The notes: generated from the letters alone by a model not told the origin. A DNA stretch of 64,000 nt from Actinomyces sp. ph3 (GCF_000308055.1 NZ_CAGY01000003.1:85317-149316), one strand, 5' to 3'; counted from the first letter of the stretch, positions 16,013-25,259 are shown. Program-made: numbers and translations.

Positions 16013-18454
16013 CTATTTTGTATCTGGAAGTTTTCTGGGAATTTCTTCGAAAGGCGAATGTTCGACGAGGAAGCCTAAAAGGAACTCTGCACCGGACTTT
16101 GAGAGCGGTTCATTCCCGTTTCCGCACTTTGGAGACTGGACGCATCGGGGGCATCCATCGTGGCATTGGCACTCGGAAACAGCCTGATAAGTGCGCTCCA
16201 TCCACTCACGTGCATGGGCAAAACCGTAATGCGCATAACCCGCTCCACCCGGATAAGCATCGTGAACAAAAACAGTTGGTAAATCGGTATCAGTGTGGAG
16301 GTTTGTCGAAAGCCCGCCTAAATCCCAACGGTCGCAATTTGCCAGTAGGGGAAGAAGTGCGATCGAGGCATGCTCTGCTGCGTGGAGCGATCCTAGGACA
16401 TCGCCTTTATCGATCCCGATCGCTGCCATTGTCGCTGGAGTCAAGGTGTACCAGCAGGCTTGGGTGCGTAATGTGCGCTCGGGCATATCAAGCTGGGTAT
16501 TTGAGATGTATTCCAGACGTGGAAGTCGAAGGAGGTCAAAATCAGTGACCTGACGGGTGACATCGACAGTCCCTCGATACCAATGAACAAGAGAATCTGG
16601 GCTGACCCATTCTTCATCAACACTGATAACCCGCAATGAGGTCGCATCTTGAGCCCTGGTCCTGAGCGGTGTGCGAACTTCTTCGACATAGGCGATACGT
16701 GCGGGGCCTTCTTCGAGAGAAAGGACGTGGAAGGTTCGTCCCTGATGTACGTAGATCGCATCGGGAAACACCTGCGAATCCGCGGAATCTTGAGGGACAG
16801 AACCGATGATGCTTCCACTTCGAGTGTCGACAATTTGAACATCGCCACCACTGCCGCGAATCTGGATTTTCTCCCATGGGCCATCAGAAGAGCTGACATT
16901 CCACCTCCAGCCTCCACTTCGATGGACCAGTAGCCCTTCCTGACCGAGCTCAGCTAGAAGAGCTGGAGCTCCACTTCCGAAAACAGATACCGCTTCGTCC
17001 TCAGGAAGAGGGAGTTCGGCTGCCGCAGCACACAGGTGGTCGCGCAAAACCCAGGGGTTTTGAGGATCTAATACCGCTGCCTCGACAGGGGAAAAAATCT
17101 CATCGCTGTGATGAACAAGGAAAGAATCAAGGGGGTTATCGCCAGCAATAAGAACAGAAATACCATCTGCCCCAGCACGTCCGGAGCGCCCAACCTGTTG
17201 CCAAAATGAGGCGCGAGTCCCAGGCCACCCAGCCGTGATGGTGACATCAAGCCCAGAGATATCGATACCCATTTCTAGGGCAGAGGTCGTTGCAAGCGCT
17301 CGTAATCGCCCCGAACGCAGTGCAGATTCTAAGGTGCGTCGTTCTTCGGGAAGAAAGCCCCCTCTATACGCAGCGACGGTCGAGGCTAATTCTGGAGCGT
17401 CGCGGAGTTTGTCGCGGGTTTGGGCGGCGACGGCCTCGGCACCACCGCGTGAGCGAACAAAGGTCAGCAGGCGAGCGTCGGCGCGAATGAGCTCTGCACA
17501 CAGAAGCGAAGCCTCGGTTTGGGCGGAAAGACGCTGAGTTGGAGCTTCAAGAACCGTTTCTTCGCCGGCTTCGGCAGCGCGAAGAGCAGAAAGGAAGGCA
17601 TCAATTGATACATCCTCTTCACGCGGAACCTCGCGGCCCTCCCACATAAAGATGTGGTGAGTTCCGCGTCCAGAAGTATCGTCTGTGATCGCATCGATGT
17701 TTTCGCGGCCAATCATTGTCTGGGCAACGGATTGCGGATCGGCCAAAGTCGCAGACATCATGATGACCTGGACATCTGCACCAAGGTGGCGCGCGATTCT
17801 TAGAAGTCGGCGTAAAACCAGAGAAATATGGCTACCGCTGACTCCTCGCCACTGGTGCATTTCGTCAACAATCACGTAGCGCAGCGATGCCAAGAAACGA
17901 GTCCAGCGCTCATGACGGGGGAGCATGACGTAGTGCAGGTAGTCCGGGTTCGTCAGGACGATATCGGCGTTTGCGCGAGCCCATTCCTTGGCTTCGCGGG
18001 GAGTGTCCCCATCGGCAAGTGCAAGGGCGACGTCATGTTCGAGGCCGTCAACAAGACGGTTCAGCGAATGAAGTTGGTCTGCTGCAAGCGCTTTGGTTGG
18101 TGAGATATAAAGGCAGCTTGGACGCCGATGAATATCGGAGATTCTGTTTGAGTCATCGGCTTGAACCAGGTCTGAAAGAATCGGTGTCCATGCGACCAGA
18201 GACTTGCCCGAACCCGTGCCGGTCGCAATGACAACATCGTGTCCGGAATGGATCGCCTCAAGGGCTTGCACCTGGTGAAGCCACGGTTCATCAACTCCGC
18301 TTTGACGCCACGTAGTTACAACAGCGGTGGGAATCCAGTCCGGCCACGGTGAAGTGAGCGCATCTTGGGCAGGAAGGCAGCGGTAATCGACGAACTGCCC
18401 TTGTGTGCCTCGGGAACGGATGATCTCGAGCAGGTCCTCAGAGCGTGAATCCAT
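16013..18454 (-). CDS. DEAD/DEAH-box helicase with DUF1998-type C-terminus (tad-neighbourhood helicase)
   Basis: 813 aa SF2 helicase of the Lhr-like/DUF1998 kind, conserved beside ssd-tad operons in actinobacteria. Visible: Walker A ATGTGSGKS (77-85), ISPTKALAADQ (motif Ia), DEMH (197-200), MMSATL (motif III), and the helicase C-domain ending GRSGRAG. Near the C-terminus CQCHDGCPRCVQSPKCGNG provides a cluster of cysteines for zinc. The ATG overlaps the stop of the upstream YbjN gene (TGATG), so they are coupled. The role is unknown; related helicases in DISARM and other systems act on DNA, but this one sits in a housekeeping context convergent with tad genes. Confidence 0.92.
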   Translation of the reverse strand: MDSRSEDLLEIIRSRGTQGQFVDYRCLPAQDALTSPWPDWIPTAVVTTWRQSGVDEPWLHQVQALEAIHSGHDVVIATGTGSGKSLVAWTPILSDLVQADDSNRISDIHRRPSCLYISPTKALAADQLHSLNRLVDGLEHDVALALADGDTPREAKEWARANADIVLTNPDYLHYVMLPRHERWTRFLASLRYVIVDEMHQWRGVSGSHISLVLRRLLRIARHLGADVQVIMMSATLADPQSVAQTMIGRENIDAITDDTSGRGTHHIFMWEGREVPREEDVSIDAFLSALRAAEAGEETVLEAPTQRLSAQTEASLLCAELIRADARLLTFVRSRGGAEAVAAQTRDKLRDAPELASTVAAYRGGFLPEERRTLESALRSGRLRALATTSALEMGIDISGLDVTITAGWPGTRASFWQQVGRSGRAGADGISVLIAGDNPLDSFLVHHSDEIFSPVEAAVLDPQNPWVLRDHLCAAAAELPLPEDEAVSVFGSGAPALLAELGQEGLLVHRSGGWRWNVSSSDGPWEKIQIRGSGGDVQIVDTRSGSIIGSVPQDSADSQVFPDAIYVHQGRTFHVLSLEEGPARIAYVEEVRTPLRTRAQDATSLRVISVDEEWVSPDSLVHWYRGTVDVTRQVTDFDLLRLPRLEYISNTQLDMPERTLRTQACWYTLTPATMAAIGIDKGDVLGSLHAAEHASIALLPLLANCDRWDLGGLSTNLHTDTDLPTVFVHDAYPGGAGYAHYGFAHAREWMERTYQAVSECQCHDGCPRCVQSPKCGNGNEPLSKSGAEFLLGFLVEHSPFEEIPRKLPDTK

Positions 18455-19074
18455 CAGAGCCCGAAAGCGGCACCACTATGAGCGGAGCGTTCCTCGGCCT
18501 CGGTATCAGTGGAGGTGGGGCTACCAGGCTGGGGCTGCGCGAAGGACTCAGCAGGGGCCGAGGCCTCGGGCGAAGCAGAGTAGGGAGTTGCCTCCGGAGC
18601 GACCCAACCCAAGGTCTGGGTTGCGGCCTCTTGCATGTAGCGGATCGCGTCAATTCCGGTTGAAATGCCAGCGCCCAAGTGGTCGGTGAGCTGCTGGTCC
18701 GATAGGCCGGCAGAAGTGTCAACGGCGAAATCGGCGCACACCTGAAGAGAGCCGGCGGGGTCCAACATCCAATAAACCGTTGGGAAATACTTCTCGCGGT
18801 TCCATGAATCAGCTGCGGCGAAAAGTGGATGGCCGGCCTTTTCGGCATCAAAGTCGGTATCCCAGACCGCGCGAATAGACAGGAAACGTTCGGAAGAATC
18901 CATGCTGAGCAGGAAAGGCACTCCGTCGAAAACGGCACCAGCAGCGCGGTTTTCCGCCAAAACATCAGCCTGGAACTGCAGCTCAGAAAGAGTGCGCATC
19001 AAGCGTTCGAAAGTCACCTTGTACGGCGTGATCGAATCCTTGGGTACGGGATAGGGGCCTGGAAGCGTGCTCAT
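18454..19074 (-). CDS. YbjN-domain protein with Pro/Ser/Glu-rich tail
   Basis: 206 aa. Residues about 15-160 resemble the YbjN sensory-chaperone-like fold (TFERLMRTLSELQFQADV, FLSIRAVWDTDF, LCADFAVDTSAGLSDQQL-type pattern). The C-terminal 45 residues (PEATPYSASPEASAPAES onward) are low complexity. It overlaps both neighbours by 1-4 nt, lying between a second YbjN gene and the DEAH helicase. Paired YbjN genes are common in actinobacteria. Molecular function unknown; YbjN folds resemble type III secretion chaperones. Confidence 0.8.
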   Translation of the reverse strand: MSTLPGPYPVPKDSITPYKVTFERLMRTLSELQFQADVLAENRAAGAVFDGVPFLLSMDSSERFLSIRAVWDTDFDAEKAGHPLFAAADSWNREKYFPTVYWMLDPAGSLQVCADFAVDTSAGLSDQQLTDHLGAGISTGIDAIRYMQEAATQTLGWVAPEATPYSASPEASAPAESFAQPQPGSPTSTDTEAEERSAHSGAAFGL

Positions 19075-19571
19075 GATCGATCTCCCTGGTGGAGCGAGAT
19101 GGTGTTCGCCTCGCTAGATGACTCTTGATCCGAATCTTCATCACTCCAGGTGACGAATTCGGGAAGGGTTTCTTCAAGATCAGAGAAGAATCCCATGATC
19201 ATCGACATTGAAGTTTCGAAGAAGGTATCGAGCTGGGCTTCCGAAAGACCGTTTGTTGCAACGATGTCGCATTCGGCGATCAGTCCGTAGCGTCGACCGT
19301 CTTCGAAAGGTGCCAAGTACGCCTTCGGGCCTGTGCGGGTTGCATTGCAGCGCCGAACCTCTTCCGTGAGCGACGCAAATTCAGCATCATCGTTGGCAAT
19401 TCCACGCCAGTGCGCACGCAATTGCAGGATGTGGGGGTTTGATGTGTTCCAGAAATAGATCGCATTTCGTGTCGGAACAGCAAGCTCTTCATCTGAAGAC
19501 TCACCAAAATTCAGATCGTGACCGTGCAAGACAGCGCGAATGCGGTCGGTGTTGACCGGAGAAATCGACAC
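19071..19571 (-). CDS. YbjN-domain protein
   Basis: 166 aa, paralogous in layout to the adjacent YbjN gene: an N-terminal helix (TDRIRAVLHGHDLNF), strand-rich middle with AIYFWNTSNPHILQLRAHW, and a GLSEAQLDTFFETSMS helix near the C-terminus matching GLSDQQLTDHLGAGIS in the neighbour. Overlaps the next gene by 4 nt (ATGA). It opens the YbjN-YbjN-helicase unit; the divergent 264 bp to the PAP2 gene would hold its promoter. No enzymatic motifs seen. Confidence 0.8.
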   Translation of the reverse strand: MSISPVNTDRIRAVLHGHDLNFGESSDEELAVPTRNAIYFWNTSNPHILQLRAHWRGIANDDAEFASLTEEVRRCNATRTGPKAYLAPFEDGRRYGLIAECDIVATNGLSEAQLDTFFETSMSMIMGFFSDLEETLPEFVTWSDEDSDQESSSEANTISLHQGDRS

Positions 19572-19835
19572 GTAGCACCCCTGATCCGAGTCGGTAGTGG
19601 CATTGAGTTGCAGTGACTCACGCCTGTTGACTCCTCCACTCTAACCGAATGACCGGAGCGCGGCTCGAGATAGAAGCTTGAGAATGTGACAAAATGTTAC
19701 CTCAATCAACCGAGGAAAAACCTAGTGTTCCAATAGAAAATGCCCCAGATGGGTGACTAAGATAAGACCTTCGAAGTACGCGAAACAAAACAGTTGCCGC
19801 CAAGTTGGTTGTCGCATGAGGGAAGGGGGAACGCA

Positions 19836-20960
19836 ATGAGCGAACGCATTCCCGGTTATCCTGATCCTTCCTTTAATTCCGAAGAATCCGAGGCTTACGC
19901 ACCCTCAGAGGATGCTGCAGAGGTTCCGGAAGCGCTCGCGGCCTCGTCAAGGCGATTCTCTGGTCCCCAGGACTCGGGGAGTGCCACTTCTGAAACCCCC
20001 TCTTCTGGTGCTGGACGACGGCCAAATATTCGGCAATCCAGCCCGCGCGGTAGTAATGCGGGTGCCGCTTCGGGTGCTGCTCGGAGCGCCCCAAGGACTG
20101 TGGCTCCCGGCTACCGTCCTCGCCTTGCGCGTCGACTTTTTGCTGCGGGAGGGTGCGCGCTCTTCAGTATCCTTGTCGCTTGGGTTGCCGTCTTTACTGT
20201 TACTGGCCAGGCGATCGACACTTTGTCGATGGAAGCTGCCATGCGCTGGGCGGAGCCCTTGGGCGCTGTGGGAAGTACCGTGACGCACATTATTTCGGTT
20301 CCCGCGATGGTCGCTGTTGGTGGTCTGATTGTTTTGATCGCATGGCTGCGTCGTCGTCCAACGCTGGCGGGTCGTGCGCTGGGCATGATTGTTGCGGCCA
20401 ATACGACGACTCAGGTTGCGAAGCTGCTCATTGATCGCCCGGATTTTCACGTGTCGGCAGCCATTTTGAATTCGCTTCCTTCGGGACATACGACGGTTGC
20501 AATGTCCCTTGCTCTGGCATTGGTGATGATTGCCCCCGAATGGTTCCGAGGCCCCGCAGCGTGGATCGGCTATATCTGGACGTCCTTGGTGGGTATTTCC
20601 GTCATGGTTTTTGGCTGGCACCGCCCCGCCGATGTTCTTGTTGCTATGGCAATCTGCGGTTTTTGGGCACTGATCTTGTGTCCGCTAGAGACACGCGTTC
20701 GCCACGGCGTGCCTGTCCAAAAAGCTATGGCTGTCATTGCAATGGCCAGTGCGTTCATCACGGTTTTGGGAGTTGTTTATTCTGTGTGGGCCTTGACTCC
20801 CAATGATTTGGCACAAATGGGTTCGGGCGGAATCACCTACGCAGAATTTTTAGATGCGCTCCCGCGCCGAGCGCATGTTCTTGCGGGGATTTCATCTTTT
20901 GGTGTTATCGCTGTTGCAGGTTTTGTTATTCACGAAGTTGACCGACTTTCGGCGAAATAA
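19836..20960 (+). CDS. PAP2-superfamily phosphatase, membrane-bound
   Basis: 374 aa from the ATG preceded by a GGGGGAA RBS (an earlier in-frame ATG at 19794 lacks one). The N-terminal 95 residues are Ser/Pro/Ala-rich and cytoplasmic, then about six membrane segments. The PAP2 signature is complete enough to see: KLLIDRP, NSLPSGHTTVA with the active-site histidine, and GWHRPADV with the second histidine and aspartate. Likely dephosphorylates a lipid phosphate such as undecaprenyl pyrophosphate or phosphatidic acid at the membrane; the substrate is not determinable. Monocistronic, with a 244-bp gap to nrdD. Confidence 0.85.
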   Translation: MSERIPGYPDPSFNSEESEAYAPSEDAAEVPEALAASSRRFSGPQDSGSATSETPSSGAGRRPNIRQSSPRGSNAGAASGAARSAPRTVAPGYRPRLARRLFAAGGCALFSILVAWVAVFTVTGQAIDTLSMEAAMRWAEPLGAVGSTVTHIISVPAMVAVGGLIVLIAWLRRRPTLAGRALGMIVAANTTTQVAKLLIDRPDFHVSAAILNSLPSGHTTVAMSLALALVMIAPEWFRGPAAWIGYIWTSLVGISVMVFGWHRPADVLVAMAICGFWALILCPLETRVRHGVPVQKAMAVIAMASAFITVLGVVYSVWALTPNDLAQMGSGGITYAEFLDALPRRAHVLAGISSFGVIAVAGFVIHEVDRLSAK

Positions 20961-21116
20961 TGCCGATTTTGCGCTGAAAGCGCGCTCGCGCTAGTTTCAT
21001 CTAACTTATTCACAAGCTATTCAGACACTCGCGCAATGCGTTCACCCACTTTCGTAATTTGCGCATTTTTGTCGAATGACAACACGCCGCATGTCGTAGC
21101 TACACCTTTTCCGAAA

Positions 21117-21164
21117 CCACTAGATATTGTGGGACGCGTTCGTCTCGCGCACTAGATATTGTGC
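21117..21164 (+). promoter_or_regulatory. Pair of NrdR boxes upstream of nrdD
   Basis: Two copies of CACTAGATATTGTG (21118-21131 and 21150-21163) with start-to-start distance 32 bp, about three helical turns. Both match the NrdR consensus (ACACWATATATWGTGT-like) and the usual tandem spacing. They lie 41-88 bp upstream of the nrdD start, where NrdR would repress transcription when dATP is plentiful. Confidence 0.88.
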
Positions 21165-21204
21165 CCCACCACGATGTCAGTGTTGAAGCTCGGAAAGGAA
21201 AACC

Positions 21205-23076
21205 GTGACTACATCTCCCACAACACGCTATGACATCGATGCGATCTCGACCGTCGAGGAATACCTTGACCGCTCCGATTGGCGCGTCAATGCAAACGCC
21301 AATCAGGGCTACTCGCTGGGTGGCCTAATCCTGAACGCTGCCGGCAAGATGATTGCTAACTACTGGTTGGAGCGCGTCTACTCCCCTGAAGCAGGAGCAG
21401 CACACCGCAGCGGCGACATCCACATCCACGATCTCGATATGTTCGCGGGTTACTGCGCGGGATGGTCGCTCAAGCGACTGATCCAAGAAGGTTTCAACGG
21501 GGTCAGCGGGGCCATCGCCTCGGCACCCCCGAAGCACTTCTCTTCGGCGTGCGGGCAGATCGTGAACTTCCTTGGAACTTTGCAAAACGAATGGGCGGGA
21601 GCGCAGGCCTTCTCCTCCTTTGATACCTACATGGCCCCCTTCGTTCGCCTGGACAACATGACATACGAACAGATCGTCCAGAGCATGCAGGAACTGATCT
21701 ACAACCTCAATGTTCCTTCGCGTTGGGGCAGTCAATGCCCCTTCACCAACCTCACCTTCGACTGGACATGCCCGGATGATCTGGCTGATGAACACCCCCT
21801 CATTGGCGACGAAGTTGTGGATTTTACTTATGGCGAGCTCCAAGAGGAAATGAACCTCATTAACCGCGCTTTCATTGAGGTCATGACCGGGGGAGACGCA
21901 GATGGCCGTGTCTTCACTTTCCCGATTCCCACCTACAACATGACTCCCGATTTTGATTGGGAGGGCGAAAATGTTGACGCGCTTTTCGAGATGACTGCAA
22001 AGTACGGCCTTCCCTACTTCCAGAACTTCATTAATTCCGACTTGGATCCCCACATGATCCGCTCGATGTGCTGCCGCCTGCAGCTGGACCTGCGCGAATT
22101 GCTCAAGCGCGGCAATGGCCTATTTGGTTCCGCAGAACTGACGGGCTCCATCGGTGTCGTCACAATCAATATGGCGCGTCTGGGCTACCGTTTCGCGGGC
22201 GACATGGACGGCCTCGTTAAAGAATTGGATCACTTGATTGACCTGGGTTCTCAGACCCTGGAAGCCAAGCGTGAAACCATTCAGTTCCACATGGATCACG
22301 GCCTGTTCCCCTACTCGAAGCGCTACTTGGGACACCTGAATAACCATTTCTCCACCATCGGCGTCAACGGCATGAACGAGATGGTTCGCAACTTCACGGG
22401 AGACCAGTACGACATCACCGATAAGTTCGGTTTTGAGATGTGCTGCTCGATCCTCGATCACATCCGTGAGCGCATGGTTGAACTCCAAGAGGCCACCGGC
22501 CACATGTACAACCTCGAGGCGACCCCAGCCGAAGGCACGACCTACCGCTTCGCGAAGGCCGACCGCCTCCACTACCCGGGCATCCTCCAGGCCGGCACCG
22601 ATGAGCAGCCCTACTACACGAACTCCTCGCAGCTTCCCGTTGGCTACACCGACGACCCCTTCCAAGCCTTGGAAGATCAGGAAGTTTTGCAGGGCAAGTA
22701 CACGGGCGGCACGGTTTTGCACCTGTACATGGGCGAGCGTATGAGCTCGGGTGCGGCCTGCAAGGAGATGGTGCGTCGTTCGCTGACCGCATTCAAGGTC
22801 CCCTACATCACCATCACCCCGACCTTCTCGATTTGCCCTGTGCACGGCTACCTCGCTGGCGAACACTTCACCTGCGAGAAGTGCGCCGAGGCTCACCCCG
22901 ACCGCGAACCGCAAGAGTGCGAGGTCTGGACTCGAGTCATGGGCTACTTCCGCCCCGTGAAATCGTTCAATATCGGTAAGAAGGGTGAGTACAACGAGCG
23001 CACCATGTTCTCCGAGGCTGCGGCTTCGGATCACGGTGAACTGGTCAGTGCTTTCCCGCCGGTGGATCAGCGATGA
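21205..23076 (+). CDS. nrdD: Anaerobic (class III) ribonucleoside-triphosphate reductase
   Basis: 623 aa glycyl-radical enzyme reducing NTPs to dNTPs without oxygen. HIHDLDMFAGYC (73-84) carries an active-site cysteine (Cys84); FSSACGQIVNFLGTLQNEW (112-130) follows. The C-terminal zinc site has Cys544, Cys557, Cys560 and Cys572, and RVMGY (577-581) places the radical on Gly580. No ATP-cone-like domain is seen at the N-terminus, since the catalytic core begins within the first 40 residues, so dATP overall-activity control through a cone is probably absent. A GTG start is used. It overlaps nrdG by 4 nt and lies behind two NrdR boxes. Confidence 0.97.
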   Translation: MTTSPTTRYDIDAISTVEEYLDRSDWRVNANANQGYSLGGLILNAAGKMIANYWLERVYSPEAGAAHRSGDIHIHDLDMFAGYCAGWSLKRLIQEGFNGVSGAIASAPPKHFSSACGQIVNFLGTLQNEWAGAQAFSSFDTYMAPFVRLDNMTYEQIVQSMQELIYNLNVPSRWGSQCPFTNLTFDWTCPDDLADEHPLIGDEVVDFTYGELQEEMNLINRAFIEVMTGGDADGRVFTFPIPTYNMTPDFDWEGENVDALFEMTAKYGLPYFQNFINSDLDPHMIRSMCCRLQLDLRELLKRGNGLFGSAELTGSIGVVTINMARLGYRFAGDMDGLVKELDHLIDLGSQTLEAKRETIQFHMDHGLFPYSKRYLGHLNNHFSTIGVNGMNEMVRNFTGDQYDITDKFGFEMCCSILDHIRERMVELQEATGHMYNLEATPAEGTTYRFAKADRLHYPGILQAGTDEQPYYTNSSQLPVGYTDDPFQALEDQEVLQGKYTGGTVLHLYMGERMSSGAACKEMVRRSLTAFKVPYITITPTFSICPVHGYLAGEHFTCEKCAEAHPDREPQECEVWTRVMGYFRPVKSFNIGKKGEYNERTMFSEAAASDHGELVSAFPPVDQR

Positions 23077-23798
23077 GCCTTGCGACCTTGAGGGCCTCGG
23101 ACCTGCAGATCGCAGGTCTGAGCCCCATGTCCAGCGTGGACTGGCCGGGGAAATTTGTGGCGACGGTATTCGCCCAGGGGTGCCCGTGGGCATGCCCGTA
23201 TTGCCACAATCAGGCGATCATCGATCCGAAAATTCCCGGGGTGGTGTCCTGGGAGAAAGTTGAGGACCTGCTGGGCCGTCGAGTTGGTCTGCTGGACGGG
23301 GTGGTCTTCTCCGGTGGCGAGGCCACGCGCCAGTTGGCCCTTCTGCCGGCCATGCAGCGCGTGCGCGATTTGGGCTTCGAGGTTGGTTTGCACACCGCGG
23401 GTCCTTATCCTTCGCGTCTGCGTGAGATTTTGCGTTCCGACCTGGTTGATTGGGTGGGCATTGACATTAAAGCGATGTCGGGTCCCGCGTACGAGGCCGT
23501 GGCCGGGCGTCCTAACGCGGGTCCAAAAGCCTGGGAGAGCTTGGGCGAGGTGTTGGATTCGGGTGTCGCCTATGAGGTTCGCCTGACGGTGTATCCGGAT
23601 GGTCCTTCCGATGCGCGCGAGGTTGCCGCGTGCGTCAAGGACTTGGGGGCAACTCACTTCGCTTTGCAGCAGGCTCGCGCTTTGGGGACAGCCCAGGGTT
23701 TTAACGCGGGGGACCGCGCGTGGGATATGGAAGTCGAGGCGATGGCTGAAGACATCAAGAAGCTTGGGTTTGAATCCTTTGAATTCAGGCCTGCATAA
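23073..23798 (+). CDS. nrdG: Anaerobic ribonucleotide reductase activating protein (radical SAM)
   Basis: 241 aa radical SAM activase that installs the glycyl radical on NrdD. The cluster motif is CPWACPYC (Cys37, Cys41, Cys44, spacing CxxxCxxC), followed by FSGGEAT for SAM binding. It overlaps nrdD through ATGA. It is longer than the E. coli enzyme and resembles the PflA-like NrdG type seen in actinobacteria. A strong hairpin lies about 100 nt downstream. Confidence 0.95.
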   Translation: MSLATLRASDLQIAGLSPMSSVDWPGKFVATVFAQGCPWACPYCHNQAIIDPKIPGVVSWEKVEDLLGRRVGLLDGVVFSGGEATRQLALLPAMQRVRDLGFEVGLHTAGPYPSRLREILRSDLVDWVGIDIKAMSGPAYEAVAGRPNAGPKAWESLGEVLDSGVAYEVRLTVYPDGPSDAREVAACVKDLGATHFALQQARALGTAQGFNAGDRAWDMEVEAMAEDIKKLGFESFEFRPA

Positions 23799-23896
23799 AA
23801 CAACGTGCTCGGCGACTCTGTGTTTTGGGGGAGCGTCGAGTGTGTGAGCGGCCGCTATGCGCGCTGAAGTGGGGTTGAGCGTGCGGTGCCGCAGCG

Positions 23897-23930
23897 TTGC
23901 CGGGAGTGCTTTAAGTTGCACTCCCGGCAA
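23897..23930 (+). terminator. Terminator hairpin after nrdDG
   Basis: A perfect 13-bp stem (23897-23909 with 23918-23930) around TTTAAGTT. It lies about 100 nt after the nrdG stop and upstream of the next gene's promoter. The T-run is weak (CTGCTATCTT). Confidence 0.7.
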
Positions 23931-24085
23931 CTGCTATCTTCTGGTTTCCAGATAAGCGAAGCGCAGCCATTAAGCAGGGAACACTTCCCTTGATTGCTGT
24001 TATTGCCCTGATTCTGACAATGGTGCTCTACTGAAATTCGGCGTAATTCGTGCGCAAAGTGCCATTCGTGAAGTAGGTTAGTCCT

Positions 24086-24679
24086 GTGAGTGCACCACAA
24101 CCCCAACTGTCCCGCCGCGAACTCTATCGCCGCGAACGCCAGCTTAAGCAGAATTCGGTCTTCTCGATCGTCGTTTCGGTGATGGCTGGACTCAGTGTCC
24201 TCAGCCTCTTGGTGCTCTCGGGAATTCTTCCCATCCCTTTCCTTAACGGCTTTTCCGCAAAAGTTAAGTACGCCTCGACGGGGGATATCCCCTGCCCTAG
24301 CGAGGAAACTCAGCCTCTGGCTACGTCCTCGATCAAGGTACAGGTTTTCAATACGACGTCACGCTCGGGTGTTGCACGCGATGCATCGGACATGCTCAAG
24401 AACGTGGGCTTCCAGGTGGCAGATCCTTCGAATTCCTCGCCTGAATATGCGGGCTCAGCTCAGATTCAAGCAGGTCCTCAGTCTGTTGATGCGGCCTACA
24501 CCGTCGCGCGTTTCTTCCCCTCATCGAGAGTGACCTTGACCGATAACACCGAACCGGGAGTGACGGTCCTTCTGGGCTCGCTCTACAACGGTGCCTTGAC
24601 CGCTGAGGATCTGCAGCGTGTTCAGGAAAATCACGATGACCTTAAGGGTCCCAGCACCTGCTTGGCACTGCGGAAATAG
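24086..24679 (+). CDS. LytR C-terminal-domain protein, single-pass membrane protein
   Basis: 197 aa starting at GTG. A basic cytoplasmic segment (SRRELYRRERQLK) is followed by one transmembrane helix (about 26-47) and an extracytoplasmic LytR_C-like domain (about 80-165: IKVQVFNTTSRSGVARDASDMLKNVGF, and a VTVLLGSLYNG strand). These domains are found at the ends of LytR-CpsA-Psr ligases and alone in actinobacteria; a cell-wall-associated role is likely but undefined. Cys at 72 and 193 might form a disulfide. It stands alone and is convergent with the tetR gene. Confidence 0.82.
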   Translation: MSAPQPQLSRRELYRRERQLKQNSVFSIVVSVMAGLSVLSLLVLSGILPIPFLNGFSAKVKYASTGDIPCPSEETQPLATSSIKVQVFNTTSRSGVARDASDMLKNVGFQVADPSNSSPEYAGSAQIQAGPQSVDAAYTVARFFPSSRVTLTDNTEPGVTVLLGSLYNGALTAEDLQRVQENHDDLKGPSTCLALRK

Positions 24680-24685
24680 CTGAGA

Positions 24686-24701
24686 TCACCCGCGCGGGTG
24701 A
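24686..24701. terminator. Palindromic terminator between convergent genes
   Basis: TCACCCGCGCGGGTGA is a perfect 16-bp palindrome placed exactly between the stop of the LytR_C gene and the 3' end of the minus-strand tetR. Likely shared by both; a short T-run (GATTT) follows on the plus strand. Confidence 0.6.
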
Positions 24702-24704
24702 GAT

Positions 24705-25259
24705 TTAGAAGTGCGCCTGAGAAACGTCAGGAAGTGAATCCAAGTACGCCAATGCAGCCGTGATCAGTGCACGGCGTTCCTGTGTGGTCAGATCGTAGGA
24801 ATTGATGTGGTCGTGCACCCACAGGCCGTCGGCAATGATGTACAGCAGGTAAATATCTGGATCGGCCAAAATTTCTTCGCGAGGAAGCAACCAGGGACTT
24901 AAGATCTCATCCCACACCTCGGCGCCCTCTTCGCGCGTATGAGTATCGAGCGCCAAAAGAAGGTCTGCGCGGGTCGCACTTTGCGAGAGTACTTCCACGA
25001 CGGCGCGCAGGCGTTCGCGGGCGGATAGTTCCTCGGGAGGGGCTCCCGCGGCCTCGAGAAGGCTTGCCCTCCATGACGAGGCCAAGTGCTCGTTGAGCGC
25101 CAAAAGTAGCGCAGTGCGAGAGGGGAAGTGGTAGAGAAGGCCGGATTTCGACATTCCCGAGGCCTTCGCGAGGGAGTCGTAGGTCAGTGCGTCCAGGCTC
25201 TTCTTATCGATGATCTCCAAGGCGGCCTGGATGAGCTGCGATTTTTTACTCGTGCGCAT
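24705..25259 (-). CDS. TetR-family transcriptional regulator
   Basis: 184 aa. The N-terminal helix-turn-helix is clear: LTYDSLAKASGMSKSGLLYHF (about 25-45). The C-terminal ligand domain has ADGLWVHDHINSYDLTTQERRALITAAL, as in TetR_C of the AcrR/QacR type. Its start overlaps the 3' end of the MFS gene by 14 nt, so it is translated from the same transcript and probably represses that transporter's promoter in response to an exported compound. Confidence 0.9.
   Translation of the reverse strand: MRTSKKSQLIQAALEIIDKKSLDALTYDSLAKASGMSKSGLLYHFPSRTALLLALNEHLASSWRASLLEAAGAPPEELSARERLRAVVEVLSQSATRADLLLALDTHTREEGAEVWDEILSPWLLPREEILADPDIYLLYIIADGLWVHDHINSYDLTTQERRALITAALAYLDSLPDVSQAHF

Noticed and set aside
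22120..23193. Long minus-strand frame opposite nrdD
   Set aside because: nrdD is full-length with all catalytic motifs; the antisense frame has no family pattern or RBS.
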